Below are positions 1 to 10,696 of a stretch of 64,000 nucleotides of DNA, in pieces. Numbering within the stretch: the first letter of the stretch is position 1; each line of letters begins with the position of its first letter. A program made the position numbers and the translations under genes. The stretch comes from Pirellulales bacterium (GTDB lineage: Bacteria; Planctomycetota; Planctomycetia; Pirellulales; Lacipirellulaceae): contig JAKVCC010000015.1 in the NCBI GenBank assembly GCA_022448265.1, positions 57,375 to 121,374 on the forward strand, given 5' to 3'. Below the pieces are notes generated by a model. That model ran no database searches, was not told the origin of the DNA, and was given only the letters and a program-made list of their open reading frames with translations.

Positions 1-2
1 TC

Positions 3-1148
3 CTCTCGGCGAACGAAAGCGCGGCTGGGTCTGGCCTGGCTGGGTCTGGCCTGGCGGGGCGCGGAGCCGGTAGAAAAAAAAGGCGATTGCTTGTGCGCGG
101 TGGCGGTAGCAAAGGGAGTGAAGAGGCGGTCGGTGCAGGGCTTGCGTGGTTGGCACGACACCAGCATCCCGATGGCAGTTGGAACTTTGACCATTCCTCT
201 TACCCGTGTGACGGCCGTTGCGCCAATCCTGGCAGCATGCGCAAAGCGCGCGCCGGTGCGACGGGCCTGGCTTTGCTGGCATTTCTGGGGGCGGGTCATA
301 CACCCGAAGACGGTCGCCATCAACAGGCCGTTTTCAACGGTATCGACGCCCTGAGGAAGCTGATGAAGTTGGACAAAAATGGAGGTTCCTTTTGGGAACC
401 TGAGGGCACAATGTATTCGCACGGCATCGCCGCGATGGCCATTTGTGAGGCGTATGCCATGACCGCCGACCCGGCGCTCCGCGCACCGGCGCAGGCGGCG
501 ATCAATTTCATCTGCTATGCCCAGGATCCGCAGGGGGGTGGTTGGCGATATGGGCCCCGGGAGCGGGGCGACACGTCGGTGATGGGCTGGCAAATTGGAG
601 CTCTCAAGAGTGGCTATTTTTCGAAATTGACGATTCCCTCCCTGGTTTTGCATAGGGCGGGGGAGTTTCTCGACACCGTCATGGTCGATCAGGGAGCTAA
701 ATACGGTTACCACATCTTGAATGAGGGCGATCTTCATACAGGCGGCGTGGCGGTTACCCCCATCGGGCTGCTCTGCAGGATGTACCTGGGCGCCAGCCGC
801 GACGATGCTGGGATCAAGGCAGGTGTCGAAGCCGTATCCCAGCGAGGCCCTTCGCAGGAGGAGGTTTACTTCAATTTTTACGCCGCGCAAGTCCTGTACC
901 ATTACACGGACGGCAGGGGACCTCTCTGGCATAAATGGAACGAGACCATGCGCAATACGCTCGTCGACACGCAGCTAAAAGAAGGCCATGCGATGGGCAG
1001 TTGGACACCTGCCGAAAACGGGAGGGGAGCGAAAGAGGGTGGACGACTCTACACCACGGCGATGTGTACGCTGACGTTGGAAGTTTATTATCGGATGCTA
1101 CCCATTTATCGTACCGAAGTGGTCGCAGAGGGATTTGAGTTTGACTAG
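3..1148 (+). CDS. prenyltransferase/squalene oxidase repeat (terpene cyclase-like) protein, 5'-truncated by window edge
   Basis: Frame is open from nt 3 through the listed TTG start; 'GLAWLARHQHPDGSW' and 'AINFICYAQDPQGGGWRYGP' resemble QW-type repeats of squalene-cyclase-like planctomycete proteins. Confidence 0.75.
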   Translation, partial: LSANESAAGSGLAGSGLAGRGAGRKKRRLLVRGGGSKGSEEAVGAGLAWLARHQHPDGSWNFDHSSYPCDGRCANPGSMRKARAGATGLALLAFLGAGHTPEDGRHQQAVFNGIDALRKLMKLDKNGGSFWEPEGTMYSHGIAAMAICEAYAMTADPALRAPAQAAINFICYAQDPQGGGWRYGPRERGDTSVMGWQIGALKSGYFSKLTIPSLVLHRAGEFLDTVMVDQGAKYGYHILNEGDLHTGGVAVTPIGLLCRMYLGASRDDAGIKAGVEAVSQRGPSQEEVYFNFYAAQVLYHYTDGRGPLWHKWNETMRNTLVDTQLKEGHAMGSWTPAENGRGAKEGGRLYTTAMCTLTLEVYYRMLPIYRTEVVAEGFEFD

Positions 1149-1472
1149 AAACCGCAATGGACGAGAAGTCTGCAGCGGCGGCTCCAGGGAGGATCCGTGG
1201 CGAATTGGTCTTGTGCCGGGGCCCTCGTGATCTGCCGCCCAAAAGCTATTGGTACGGGGGCCAGTTGATCGCATGGCGGACAATTTTAGGCGGAGAAAAA
1301 GGTTGAGACAGTGACAAACGCACGCCCGAAAATAGAGAACTCTCCAGTTCCTGCCCCATTTTGTTGGGTGTCCTATTCCGGATTCGGCGACTAAAATTGA
1401 GCCCTATGCCGTGCCTGACGTATAGGTTTTTTCAGGACAACACGGGCTTGGCGCTCGATTTGGAAAAATATC

Positions 1473-2561
1473 GTGTTCCGATTTCGATCTCATTGTACTT
1501 CGCGAACAAGCGGATTTCCTGTCCTGGTCGCTTCTACACGGGGCCAGCGCTGGCGGATTTGGATGTTGTTGATGGCGCTGGGCCTAGTCGTCGTCGCGAT
1601 GCGGCAGTTGGGGAAAACCGATTCTGCGGTCCAGCTGGGAGTACTGTTTTCGAATTCGTCTGTTACCGATGTTCCGGCGGCACAGGCGCCCGTGTCAGGC
1701 ATAGAGCCGACGGCGCTAGCGACACAAGAGTTGGGCGTTGGGGAGACGATTCGGCTGGATAGCAATTCGCTGGCCTTGAGCGCCGGTGACTACGAAACTG
1801 GCCCAGAACCGTTTCCCCACCCCCAGTTGCCCGTCGCGGATCGAGTACCCGGTTTGTCGCGGGTCAAAGATAAGACTTACTTCCGGCCGGCGGAGCAGGA
1901 GGCGTGGCTGAACCTCTTGGCTCGACTTCAAAAGGCGCAAGCGGAAGGGCTAGTGGAGGCGCTGGCCGCTGAGGTGACCTACGCCCAATTGCTCAAGCAG
2001 CCGGATGTCTACCGGGGGCATAGAGTCACGATACGGGGCACCGTATTGCGGGAAGAGATTCAGCGACTTGGTGAGAATTCGCTTGGTATCGAGGTATATC
2101 ACCGGATTTGGATTCGTCCGCGGGGTGGAGGAAACTCGCCCTTTGTCGTCTACTGTCTTCGACTACCGCAAGAGTTTCCGCGCGGTGACGGTCTGCGAAG
2201 TCCTGTTACGGTGACGGGTTACTTTTTCAAGAACTGGTCGTTTTCCTGGGAACAGGGGCTTGCGCTGGCACCGACCGTTTTAGCGAGCAGTTTTTCCTGG
2301 GCAGGACCCGGTGGGAGCGAGTCGGCGGCATCGGCTCCTTGGACGAACTCCTGGGAACGTTCTCCTGGCACGGTGGTTTTGGCAGTGGTTGGCGTTTGTG
2401 CAGTCGGCCTCGTGTTCGCTTGGGTGGCGATCAGGTCCACTGCCCGCCGACCTTCTGTGTTTGAGCAGTCCGGTGCAGGCCTGCGTTTGCCTGACGATTG
2501 GGCGGTACCCGATTCGGTCCAGCACTCGTTTGCCCCGTCGGCCAAAGATGAGAGGCGTTGA
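1473..2561 (+). CDS. membrane-anchored hypothetical protein with OB-like domain
   Basis: ORF with N-terminal and C-terminal hydrophobic segments; 'YRGHRVTIRGTVLREE...VTVTGYFFKNWSF' resembles domains in the next gene. Confidence 0.6.
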   Translation: MFRFRSHCTSRTSGFPVLVASTRGQRWRIWMLLMALGLVVVAMRQLGKTDSAVQLGVLFSNSSVTDVPAAQAPVSGIEPTALATQELGVGETIRLDSNSLALSAGDYETGPEPFPHPQLPVADRVPGLSRVKDKTYFRPAEQEAWLNLLARLQKAQAEGLVEALAAEVTYAQLLKQPDVYRGHRVTIRGTVLREEIQRLGENSLGIEVYHRIWIRPRGGGNSPFVVYCLRLPQEFPRGDGLRSPVTVTGYFFKNWSFSWEQGLALAPTVLASSFSWAGPGGSESAASAPWTNSWERSPGTVVLAVVGVCAVGLVFAWVAIRSTARRPSVFEQSGAGLRLPDDWAVPDSVQHSFAPSAKDERR

Positions 2562-4120
2562 TGATTTTTGGAGCGACTTTTGGAAAGCCTGGGGTGCATG
2601 GCAAACGTGGACTTCAGTACAGGCGGAGGCGGATTTGGTGGTCGGTCCTGTGCATGTGGCTGATAGCCACCGGGAACCTAGCGGTGCTGGCCGCTGGTAA
2701 GTCAGATTTTCGTAGCGTACTGGAAACGGACGGTATCGGTGTGATCGAGCTCGCTCAGTTTGCGAAGGGGTCACGAGTACACGGAGTCCATTGGGAGGAC
2801 GATTGGGATGTGGACGATTGGCGCTTGGTAACACGCATCCTGCACCGACTACAGCAGTTTCCTGATAATCAGTTGGTTGAGTGGACCCGTCCGGCTGAGC
2901 CACAGAAGTGGTGGGCGGCGCCGGCCGATTATTGCGGTCAGTTATGCAAGATTTCAGCGAGGGTGGAGTCGCTGGAGACTGTGCGAGTGCCGCCGTCACC
3001 CGGCGAGCCGGGCGCAATCGGGCAGGTTTACCGGTGCCGTTTCAGCAGTGGTGCGGTACCGTTTTCTGGCGTGCTTATTACTCGTCAGGTGCCCCGGGCC
3101 TGGCATTCCGGTCACTTTGGTAGTGAGCCGGTGCGCTTGCGCGGGGTGTTGCTCCAGACCGGTGAAGACCAGGGCGAGCCCAGCGCGCTGCTAGTTGCAG
3201 ATCGCTTGGCCTGGTATCCCGCCGCAGGGGTCCGCCCCGGCCTGGCGCTGCTCGCCCAGCACGGGATGGATGTGGCACTCTATGATGAGGTCCTCCATGG
3301 CCAAACGTTTGTTGGACCCGAAAGGAGTCGGGAGGGCGAAGCCTTTTATGCATGCCTAGCCGCGCTGGGCCGTGTAAACCGTCAGGATCTGGTGGCGAGT
3401 TGTCGGGAGACCATCGCGGCGACAGCCGAAAAGTGGCGCAGCGGTCAAGATGGATTGCTTGAGCAATTGGAGATGCTGCGTGGTCAAATTGCCGCTGTAG
3501 ACACGGCCGAGGCGCGGCAAGCACTGGAGAAAGAGGAGGCCGCTTTGCGCCACCGCCGCACTGTGGGCGCAGCGGTGGTACGCATGAGCAAGCAAGGCCA
3601 GTCCTCTCTGGGCCCCATGATTTTGCAGCCGGAATCCGAGGTAGGAGCTCTGGTGCGGATCGAGGGCGTGGCCCGTCGGGCCGTGCGGATTGCTGTGCCG
3701 GAGCACCCGAAAATTGGTGAATACTTTGAGATCGAAGTCTTTGCTCCCGAATCAAAATTGCTGGAGCATCAACCGGTTGTGTGCTGTGTGAATCGTTTGC
3801 CGTCCGGGTTTCCCCAGGGGGATACGTTGCGTGAGCACGTGAGCGTTTCGGGCGTATTTTTCAAGAGCTGGAGATATCGAACCCGACGCGTCCTGGATGC
3901 TCAGGGAACAAAATTGCGGCAGCGCCAAGTGGTGACTCCGCTTCTCCTGGCCGACATGCCGATTTGGATCCAACCGGGCCCGCCCGCGCGGAGCCAATGG
4001 GGCCTGTGGGGCGGCATTGCCTTTTTGGTTTTCTTATTGGCCCTATGGCTGAATGTCGCCCGCATGGCCGGGCGCGACCGCCGTGCGAGGCGGGCGCTGC
4101 GCGGGGCGGACTTGCGATGA
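2558..4120 (+). CDS. hypothetical protein with two OB-like repeats and C-terminal TM
   Basis: 520 aa ORF; ATGA overlap with preceding ORF; 'VSVSGVFFKSWRYRT' parallels 'VTVTGYFFKNWSFSW' upstream. Confidence 0.65.
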   Translation: MMIFGATFGKPGVHGKRGLQYRRRRIWWSVLCMWLIATGNLAVLAAGKSDFRSVLETDGIGVIELAQFAKGSRVHGVHWEDDWDVDDWRLVTRILHRLQQFPDNQLVEWTRPAEPQKWWAAPADYCGQLCKISARVESLETVRVPPSPGEPGAIGQVYRCRFSSGAVPFSGVLITRQVPRAWHSGHFGSEPVRLRGVLLQTGEDQGEPSALLVADRLAWYPAAGVRPGLALLAQHGMDVALYDEVLHGQTFVGPERSREGEAFYACLAALGRVNRQDLVASCRETIAATAEKWRSGQDGLLEQLEMLRGQIAAVDTAEARQALEKEEAALRHRRTVGAAVVRMSKQGQSSLGPMILQPESEVGALVRIEGVARRAVRIAVPEHPKIGEYFEIEVFAPESKLLEHQPVVCCVNRLPSGFPQGDTLREHVSVSGVFFKSWRYRTRRVLDAQGTKLRQRQVVTPLLLADMPIWIQPGPPARSQWGLWGGIAFLVFLLALWLNVARMAGRDRRARRALRGADLR

Positions 4121-5271
4121 GTATGCTTTCCAAACGATTGGCGGCGCCTCGGCGAAAACGGGCGGTGAAAAATCCGATTCCCTGGTACACGCCGCGATTC
4201 TGGCATGGCATGAAACTCTCGACATGGTTGTCGACCGTGGGCAGCCGTGGGTTCCCCATTTCTTTTTCGCGCCTCCATACCGGGGCGAGCATCACTTTTT
4301 GCAGTGCTTTGAATAGCGCTGCGGCCGCTCTCGACAACCTGTGTTATGGTCGTCGCGTGGCTCGGACCAAGTTGACCGCACCGCCAATTTTTATTCTGGG
4401 GCATTGGCGTGCCGGCACCACATTTTTGCATGAACTATTGATTCGCGACGCGGCGCACACGTACGCCACGACGTACCAATGTTTTGTGCCGAACCATTTC
4501 GTATTAACAGACAAATGGTTCACGCCTTGGACAGGCGGGCTGCTGCCCAGACGCCGGCCGATGGATAATATGGCTGCCGGGTGGCAGCGACCCCAGGAAG
4601 ACGAGTTCGCGCTGGCCATCCTGGGTGTGCCGTCGCCCTATCTGTCGATGATGTTTCCGGCGCGCGGGGCTGTGCATCCTGAGTATCTGGACCTGCACGG
4701 CCTTTCGGCCGCCGAGTTGGAGCTGTGGAAGAGCCAGGTATTAAAATTCTTTCAGCGAATTACTTTTTGTGACCCCCGCCGAATCGTGGTTAAGTCGCCG
4801 CCGCACACCGCCCGGGTACGGACGCTTCTGGAATTGTTTCCCGAGGCCAAATTTGTTCACCTTGTGCGTAATCCTTACGACCTGTTTGTCTCGACCGTAA
4901 ACCTTTGGAAGTCGCTTAATGAAGTCCAACGCATGCAGGGGTTGGGCGATCAGCGCTGGGTGGAGGAGTACGTGCTAAGTACCTTGGATCGTATGTACCA
5001 GGCCTTCCGGGCTGATCGCAAATTGATGAATAGCCACCAAATTTACGAGCTGCGCTACGAAGACCTAGTGGAGAACCCATCGGAGCGATTGATGGACGTG
5101 TATCAGCACCTTGATCTAGGTGATTTTTCGTCGTCTGGAAATCAAACGCAGAAATATCTGGCCGACGTGAAGAACTATCGTCGGAACCACTACGAGCTGT
5201 CTGAAGAAAAGCGAGAAATCGTTCGCCATCGCTGGAAAAGTTATTTTGACAGTTATGGGTACCAGATCTAG
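4117..5271 (+). CDS. sulfotransferase family protein
   Basis: 'PIFILGHWRAGTTFLHELL' (PAPS-binding 5'-PSB-like loop) and 'KFVHLVRNPYDLFVST'; ATGA overlap with upstream gene makes 4117 the likely start. Confidence 0.8.
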   Translation: MSMLSKRLAAPRRKRAVKNPIPWYTPRFWHGMKLSTWLSTVGSRGFPISFSRLHTGASITFCSALNSAAAALDNLCYGRRVARTKLTAPPIFILGHWRAGTTFLHELLIRDAAHTYATTYQCFVPNHFVLTDKWFTPWTGGLLPRRRPMDNMAAGWQRPQEDEFALAILGVPSPYLSMMFPARGAVHPEYLDLHGLSAAELELWKSQVLKFFQRITFCDPRRIVVKSPPHTARVRTLLELFPEAKFVHLVRNPYDLFVSTVNLWKSLNEVQRMQGLGDQRWVEEYVLSTLDRMYQAFRADRKLMNSHQIYELRYEDLVENPSERLMDVYQHLDLGDFSSSGNQTQKYLADVKNYRRNHYELSEEKREIVRHRWKSYFDSYGYQI

Positions 5272-5575
5272 CGCCGACCCAAGTAATTGAGTTGAGCGTA
5301 TTCAGTTGGATTTAGAGTCTGGATCCGATTGGAGATTTCATGTCCGCCTCACCGACGCGGGCGATCCATGGCCGCTTCCAGCCTGAGCAGAACGGGCCGC
5401 TGCTTGAGTGGCACCACGATACCGTGCCCAGCCATTCTGAGTCCAAGGGCCAGGCCAAAAAACCGGCTTTCTAGGAAGAGTTCCCAATAAATTTGAGAAT
5501 TCCCGGGGGAGGGGTAAGATCGTTTGTTGTCGCGGTAGTCCTTGCTAGACTTACGTTTATGCCGTGCGCGCGGAT

Positions 5576-6658
5576 TCACCCGGCGTTGCCGGCAGTGCGA
5601 ATGGTTACCTTGAGTTGATGGACATACGCCAAGACTTCGGCGACCGCAGTGTAGCTTTGGCCCGGAATGGGATCGCCCGGCTCGATTTCCTTGTAGAGCT
5701 GTTGGGCCAGCGGTTTGCGCTCGACCACCGTGATGTTGTGTTCCAATCCCAGACGGCGGATGCGTTGGGCCAGTACTCCCGCCCCTTTGGCGATGACGAT
5801 CGGGGCAATCATTTTGTTGGGATCGTACCGGATCGCCACAGCCAACTCAGTGGGGTTGGTGACGATGACATCGGCCTGAGGCACCTTGTCGCTCATTCGA
5901 TGTAGTGCCATTTGCCGCTGCACCGCTCGCCGGCGGGCAAGAATCTGGGGATCGCCCTGCATATTTTTCAATTCGTCGCGCACCTCCTGGTTGGTCATCC
6001 GCAAGTCTTGTTCGTGCTTCCATTTTTGGTAGGCAAAGTCGAGCAGTGCCAGCGTGAAGAGCGCGAGGCCTACCCACAGGGCCGTTGAGAGTGCAATGTC
6101 AACAAGAAACGGTGCCAGCTCTCGCGTAGAAATCGTACTTGCCAGGAGTACTTCTTCGCGACGCAAATAGAGTACGGTGGCTGCCACCGCCGCGACAATG
6201 CCGACTTTGAATATGCCAAGGCTCAGTTTTACGGCACCCGTCAAGGAAACGATCCGTTTGAATCCGGCCATTGGGCTCAAGCGTTTGAAATCAGGCTTTA
6301 GTTTTTCGGGAACAAACAAGATGCCGACCTGGAAAATGCTGCTGGCGATGCCCGCAATCGCCAGTAAGCCGACGATCGGCAACAAGGCGCGCCCCAGCGT
6401 TGAGATCAACTGTTGGGACTGCGCGACGATGGCCCCATTATCGACTGAGAGAGGCCCTGGGGTGCTGAGCTGGTATCGCATGAAGCTGCCCGAGGCATTG
6501 ATGATTTTTCCGCCCCAGACTTGCAGCAAAAGTACGCCCGTCACGAGCAAGGCGGCGGAGCTGAGGTCCTGGCTATAGGCAACCTGCCCTTGTTCGCGCG
6601 CCTGCTCGCGCCGATGTTGGGTGGCCTTTTGCGATTTTTCTGCCGACGAATCGGCCAT
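5576..6658 (-). CDS. flhB: flagellar biosynthesis protein FlhB
   Basis: 'SAEKSQKATQHRREQAREQGQVAYSQDL', 'VIVTNPTELAVAIRYDP' with NPTH-like autocleavage region (here NPTE); gene order. Confidence 0.93.
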   Translation of the reverse strand: MADSSAEKSQKATQHRREQAREQGQVAYSQDLSSAALLVTGVLLLQVWGGKIINASGSFMRYQLSTPGPLSVDNGAIVAQSQQLISTLGRALLPIVGLLAIAGIASSIFQVGILFVPEKLKPDFKRLSPMAGFKRIVSLTGAVKLSLGIFKVGIVAAVAATVLYLRREEVLLASTISTRELAPFLVDIALSTALWVGLALFTLALLDFAYQKWKHEQDLRMTNQEVRDELKNMQGDPQILARRRAVQRQMALHRMSDKVPQADVIVTNPTELAVAIRYDPNKMIAPIVIAKGAGVLAQRIRRLGLEHNITVVERKPLAQQLYKEIEPGDPIPGQSYTAVAEVLAYVHQLKVTIRTAGNAG

Positions 6659-6662
6659 GATA

Positions 6663-7448
6663 TCACTCTAGAGAGTTTCGGAGCGTGCCGCGAAGTAGCT
6701 CAATGGCGGCCGTCATTTGTTGGGGGAAGGCCCAGGCAACCGTACCCAGCGATACAAACAGGCAGCCCATTGTTAGCAGGGAGTTGATACCGAATCCAAC
6801 CGCCAGAATGTTGATTTGGGGCATGGTGCGCCCGATGAGCCCCAGTACCAGCGTGGCTAGCAAGAGCGCGGTCATTGTCGGCGCGGCGGCGCGAATCCCC
6901 AGCAGAAAGCTCTGCGAGAGCAATGTTGTGAGAGCTTCGACGTAGGTATCTCCTAGCGAGGCGCGCCCAGGCGGGATGGAGTGGTAGGTGTCCAGCAGAG
7001 CGTCCATAACCAGCCGATGGCCGTCCAGAAGGACAAACATGGCCAGTGCCAGGAAATAAAAAAGTTGGGAGTAAATCGAAACATTGGAATCCACGGTGGG
7101 ATCAAAGATTTCCGCCACGGCGGAACCCCCCAGTTGACTTATGATTTGTCCCGTCACTTGCACACCGGTCAGAAACAGGGTGATGCCGAAACCCAAAAGC
7201 AAACCTACCAGCGCCTCACTGGCGAGATATTTTCCGCAAATCAAGATGTTAGTCATATCGGCTGGTGGAGAGATCGCCACCAGCGGCGAGACGAGCAGCG
7301 AAATCGCTACGACCAAAAACGCGCGACCGTGCAGAGGTATGACTGACGCGCCAAATAAGGGTGCAGACATGACCAAGGCGCCGACTCGCGCGAGCACTAG
7401 CGTAAAGGTCGCGAACTGGTTGATCAGCAGAGTTTCCAGAAGCGACAT
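6663..7448 (-). CDS. fliR: flagellar biosynthetic protein FliR
   Basis: Multi-TM FliR-like protein in fliP-fliQ-fliR-flhB order. Confidence 0.92.
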   Translation of the reverse strand: MSLLETLLINQFATFTLVLARVGALVMSAPLFGASVIPLHGRAFLVVAISLLVSPLVAISPPADMTNILICGKYLASEALVGLLLGFGITLFLTGVQVTGQIISQLGGSAVAEIFDPTVDSNVSIYSQLFYFLALAMFVLLDGHRLVMDALLDTYHSIPPGRASLGDTYVEALTTLLSQSFLLGIRAAAPTMTALLLATLVLGLIGRTMPQINILAVGFGINSLLTMGCLFVSLGTVAWAFPQQMTAAIELLRGTLRNSLE

Positions 7449-7479
7449 TTCAACGCATTGGGGTGAAAGCGAGTCGTGA

Positions 7480-7746
7480 TCAAAGCGTGTTCGGGATGTT
7501 CGTTATCAGTCCATCTGCGTAGTCCACCAGACGTGACAGGATCCAGGGCATAGCAAAGGCCAGCGCTAAGGCCATCGCCACTAGCTTGGGCACGAACGCC
7601 ACGGTTTGCTCTTGTATTTGTGTGAGTGCCTGAATCAGACCAATAATCAGACCGACGGCCATTCCCGTAAGTAGCACCGGCGCAGCGACGAGCGTGGCGA
7701 TTAACAGTGCCTCACGACCGATGTCTACGGCGTCTTGCGGATCCAT
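7480..7746 (-). CDS. fliQ: flagellar biosynthetic protein FliQ
   Basis: 88 aa, two TM helices, 'VGLIIGLIQALTQIQEQTVAFVPK' FliQ signature. Confidence 0.95.
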   Translation of the reverse strand: MDPQDAVDIGREALLIATLVAAPVLLTGMAVGLIIGLIQALTQIQEQTVAFVPKLVAMALALAFAMPWILSRLVDYADGLITNIPNTL

Positions 7747-7763
7747 TTTTTACAAAGCTAAAA

Positions 7764-8612
7764 CTAAGTCAGCACGGAAAAACTGTCGAGGAGCATACCG
7801 ACCACCAGCTTCCATCCGTCCACTAGAACAAATAACAATAATTTGAACGGCAGGGAGATAAGTACGGGGGGCAACATCAACATGCCCATCGAAATAGTCA
7901 CGCTGGCAACCACGATATCGAGAATTACAAAAGGCAAATAAATTTGAAATCCGATCAAGAAGGCCGTCTTCAACTCACTCAGCATGTAGGCGGGCAAGAG
8001 CGCCTGCAGGGGAACATTTTTTTCATGGTTCACGGCATCGTAGTAGACGTAGTCGGGGAATTCTCCTGTTACCGTATCAACTTCTCCCGGCATGTATTTG
8101 AGGAAGAGGTAGACATCTTCGTCGTTCTTGGTGCGGCTAATCTGGGTCCCCATGAATTTGCGTATCGGCAGGGTGCCGCGCTCCCATGCTTGTTCCAGAG
8201 TAATTTCCTTGTCGGTATAGGGCTTCACCCCTTGGTCGTAGACTGCCGTCCAGACCGGGGTCATCAAGAGGATCGTCATGAAAAGGGCAATCGAGGTGAT
8301 CACCTGGCTGGGCGGCAATTGCTGCGTGCCAAGGGCCTGCCGCAGCAATCCCAAGACAACCAGGATGCGAACGAAGCTGGTCGTCATCAACAGGATGGCC
8401 GGGGCTAGGCTGATTACCGTCAGCAGCAGCATCACCTGGAGTGCCGAGCTGAGACCTTCGGGACTTGTCCATTGCTCAGGCCCGCCCAGCGAGTGGGGCA
8501 GTACCGATGTGGGCGATATGGCCGTTTGAGAAAAGGCAATGGCCGGCGCCAGCACCAACAGCATCGCTGGCAAATAGATCAAAACACGGATTGTAGGGCG
8601 CTGGTTGATCAA
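7764..8612 (-). CDS. fliP: flagellar biosynthetic protein FliP
   Basis: '[43 protein letters not shown]' and '[41 protein letters not shown]'. Confidence 0.96.
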   Translation of the reverse strand: MINQRPTIRVLIYLPAMLLVLAPAIAFSQTAISPTSVLPHSLGGPEQWTSPEGLSSALQVMLLLTVISLAPAILLMTTSFVRILVVLGLLRQALGTQQLPPSQVITSIALFMTILLMTPVWTAVYDQGVKPYTDKEITLEQAWERGTLPIRKFMGTQISRTKNDEDVYLFLKYMPGEVDTVTGEFPDYVYYDAVNHEKNVPLQALLPAYMLSELKTAFLIGFQIYLPFVILDIVVASVTISMGMLMLPPVLISLPFKLLLFVLVDGWKLVVGMLLDSFSVLT

Positions 8613-8616
8613 GGGG

Positions 8617-9402
8617 TTATCGTTGTTTTGCCTTGGGGTAGGTGGGGCCTGCTTCGCTGCCTAAGAACCCCTCGGCGGGCTCTTTGGAAAGTTGCTGGAG
8701 CACCTGCTGGAATTCGGCTGTGGTACTTTGTTTGTGCGTGCCGTGGCAAATACCAAGTAGCCGGTCGACTTCCTGGGGGTCGGCAACTTCTGTAAGTGGA
8801 GTTATTCCGTCAGGAGTAACCGCGACGAGTACCAGCTTGTTGCCGATGCGGATGAGCTGCGCGAAGTTTCGGTTGGCCAGTGGAAGCCGGCCGAGGACAG
8901 CGACTGCTTCCGCCGGCAGCAACGATGTTGGCTTGGGGCCGCTCCGCCGGACCATTGCCATGCAAACCAGAAATAGTCCTACAACGATTGCCAGCCCGGT
9001 GCCAGCAGTGGTTAAGGATTCGATTTGAGGCAATCCGAAAGAGGTCGTTTTTCTTGGGACCCGCGGCGGTTCGCGGGAGCTCACTACCCGTGGAGGGGCA
9101 GGCTTCGGCGTCAGAAGCCGCGGATTGGCAGGGAGAGGCAGCGACGGTGTTGCGGCCGACTCTTGGTCGAAGGTGGCGCGAACGACGGCACGCTCGGCAG
9201 CAAGCGGCTGGACCGCGGTCGGCTTAGCTTTCGGCGGATACTCGAGCAGCACTTCCGCCCGCGCTTCAACGATGACGCCCAGGCCACCTGCCAGTGCAAG
9301 GCCTCCCCAGACGCAATCGCGGAGAAACGTAGATTTGCAATCCGAAAAGAGCATGAGAGTGGCCAACCGGTGGAGCAGTGGGCGCAGACCCTTCATCGCC
9401 AA
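8617..9402 (-). CDS. fliO: FliO-like flagellar biosynthetic protein
   Basis: Single TM followed by '[35 protein letters not shown]'; position before fliP. Confidence 0.75.
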   Translation of the reverse strand: MAMKGLRPLLHRLATLMLFSDCKSTFLRDCVWGGLALAGGLGVIVEARAEVLLEYPPKAKPTAVQPLAAERAVVRATFDQESAATPSLPLPANPRLLTPKPAPPRVVSSREPPRVPRKTTSFGLPQIESLTTAGTGLAIVVGLFLVCMAMVRRSGPKPTSLLPAEAVAVLGRLPLANRNFAQLIRIGNKLVLVAVTPDGITPLTEVADPQEVDRLLGICHGTHKQSTTAEFQQVLQQLSKEPAEGFLGSEAGPTYPKAKQR

Positions 9403-9501
9403 AGGGCCGTTAGACGCAGAGCGGCTTATAGAATTTCAGGCGTTTTCAAGCCATAGCAATCGATCGATTGGCCGACCGGACCACGATGCTAGCTTTCCAG
9501 G

Positions 9502-10116
9502 CTAGGCGGCAGCACCGTTGTCGACGATCAATTCGGCAACGCGCACGCAGAAGTTGTCGTTGAATACTAGCACTTCGCCTCTGGCCACTAGTTGACCGTT
9601 GACGTAGATGTCTGTCGGATCACTGGCCAGCTTATCGAGCGGCACGACGGCCCCTTGCTTGAGTTTAAGCACTTCTTCCAGTTCCATGTGCGTACGGCCT
9701 AACTCAATCGTCATGTCGAGCTGAACGTCGTGCATCGGTTCCAAAGTGGCCGTGCTGGTGTTGGCAGGAGTGTTGCCAAACTGCTCGAATTCGAATGTCC
9801 TGACCCCGGTCGGCAACGCCTGAAGAGCCAGATCGCTTGCCTCATTGATCGAAGTGAGGGCCTGTTCGGTCTTGTCCATCAGGAAGTCGATGTCGGATTG
9901 TGATGAAGGCGAATCAGCAGTCGGTTTGGGCGGGACTGTGGGTGTCGGAAGCATGCTGGCGTTTAGAAGGGCCTCCACTTTTGCCTGATCCATGGACGCA
10001 CTGCCCGCCGAGTTCGGGGGCGGCGGCGCTACTGGTGGAGTGCTATCACCGTCGGCCTCCTGCTGTATTGCTTGGTCTATTTCGTCTTGGCCAAGTGGGC
10101 CTTCGTTGTCTGTCAT
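9502..10116 (-). CDS. fliN: flagellar motor switch protein FliN
   Basis: C-terminal SpoA-type domain '[63 protein letters not shown]'; start set at [15 protein letters not shown]. Confidence 0.9.
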   Translation of the reverse strand: MTDNEGPLGQDEIDQAIQQEADGDSTPPVAPPPPNSAGSASMDQAKVEALLNASMLPTPTVPPKPTADSPSSQSDIDFLMDKTEQALTSINEASDLALQALPTGVRTFEFEQFGNTPANTSTATLEPMHDVQLDMTIELGRTHMELEEVLKLKQGAVVPLDKLASDPTDIYVNGQLVARGEVLVFNDNFCVRVAELIVDNGAAA

Positions 10117-10198
10117 AGGAATCCCTTTGCAGCGTGTCCTTCCCATCGCAACCTTCCACAAGTCATGAAAGACCAATTCAGCATTCTTCGAACGAGAA

Positions 10199-10696
10199 CT
10201 AGCTGAAGATGGTTTCACGCAACAGGGGCCGGCCCAATATGCGACTGGTTGTCTCCAATATCTTCTGTTTGATCAAGTCCAACCCGGCGTGGCTCATGTC
10301 GATGGTATTCGCGCTCCGCACGGCAGTCTGGATCCGTTTGAAGATGCGGTGTTTATTGACCTCGAAGAGCAAAAAACTTGGCTTCTTCGTCTGCTAGCAC
10401 GGTGCCAAACATCGCGAAATCGACATTCACGCGGCTACCCGCCTCTGCGTTGAAGTTGAGGACGTGGAAAGTTTCCTTGTTGCCTTTATTCGTGCCGCCC
10501 AATGCTAGAGATTTTGCCTCCTTGCCTGACGCATTGGATGCATCTCCGCTTTCTTTCAGTTATAGGTTTGCATTGTCGGCAGTGATTTTTTTCGCGATGG
10601 CCACCGTTTTCGACGCAGTCGGAATTATCATCGAATCTCTGGTCACTTTCAGAAATACAATGACGGAAACAAAGCCAAGGCTTTAACCAAAGTCAT
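10199..10696 (-). pseudogene. fliL: FliL pseudogene (frameshifts plus in-frame stop)
   Basis: Manual translation: 'MTLVKALA' / frame change / 'GFVSVIVFLKVTRDSMIIPTASKTVAIAKKITADNANL*LKESGDASNASGKEAKSLALGGTNKGNKETFHVLNFNAEAGSRVNVDFAMFGTVLADEEAKFF' / frame change at T6 / '[57 protein letters not shown]'. Confidence 0.85.

Noticed and set aside
2280-3017. 245 aa minus-strand ORF
   Set aside because: Antisense to the supported 1473-2561 and 2558-4120 genes; low-complexity Arg/Pro/Thr-rich product typical of shadow frames in GC-rich DNA
5340-5474. 44-codon ATG ORF between the sulfotransferase and flhB (MSASPTRAIHGRFQPEQNGPLLEWHH...)
   Set aside because: Short, no motif and no independent support
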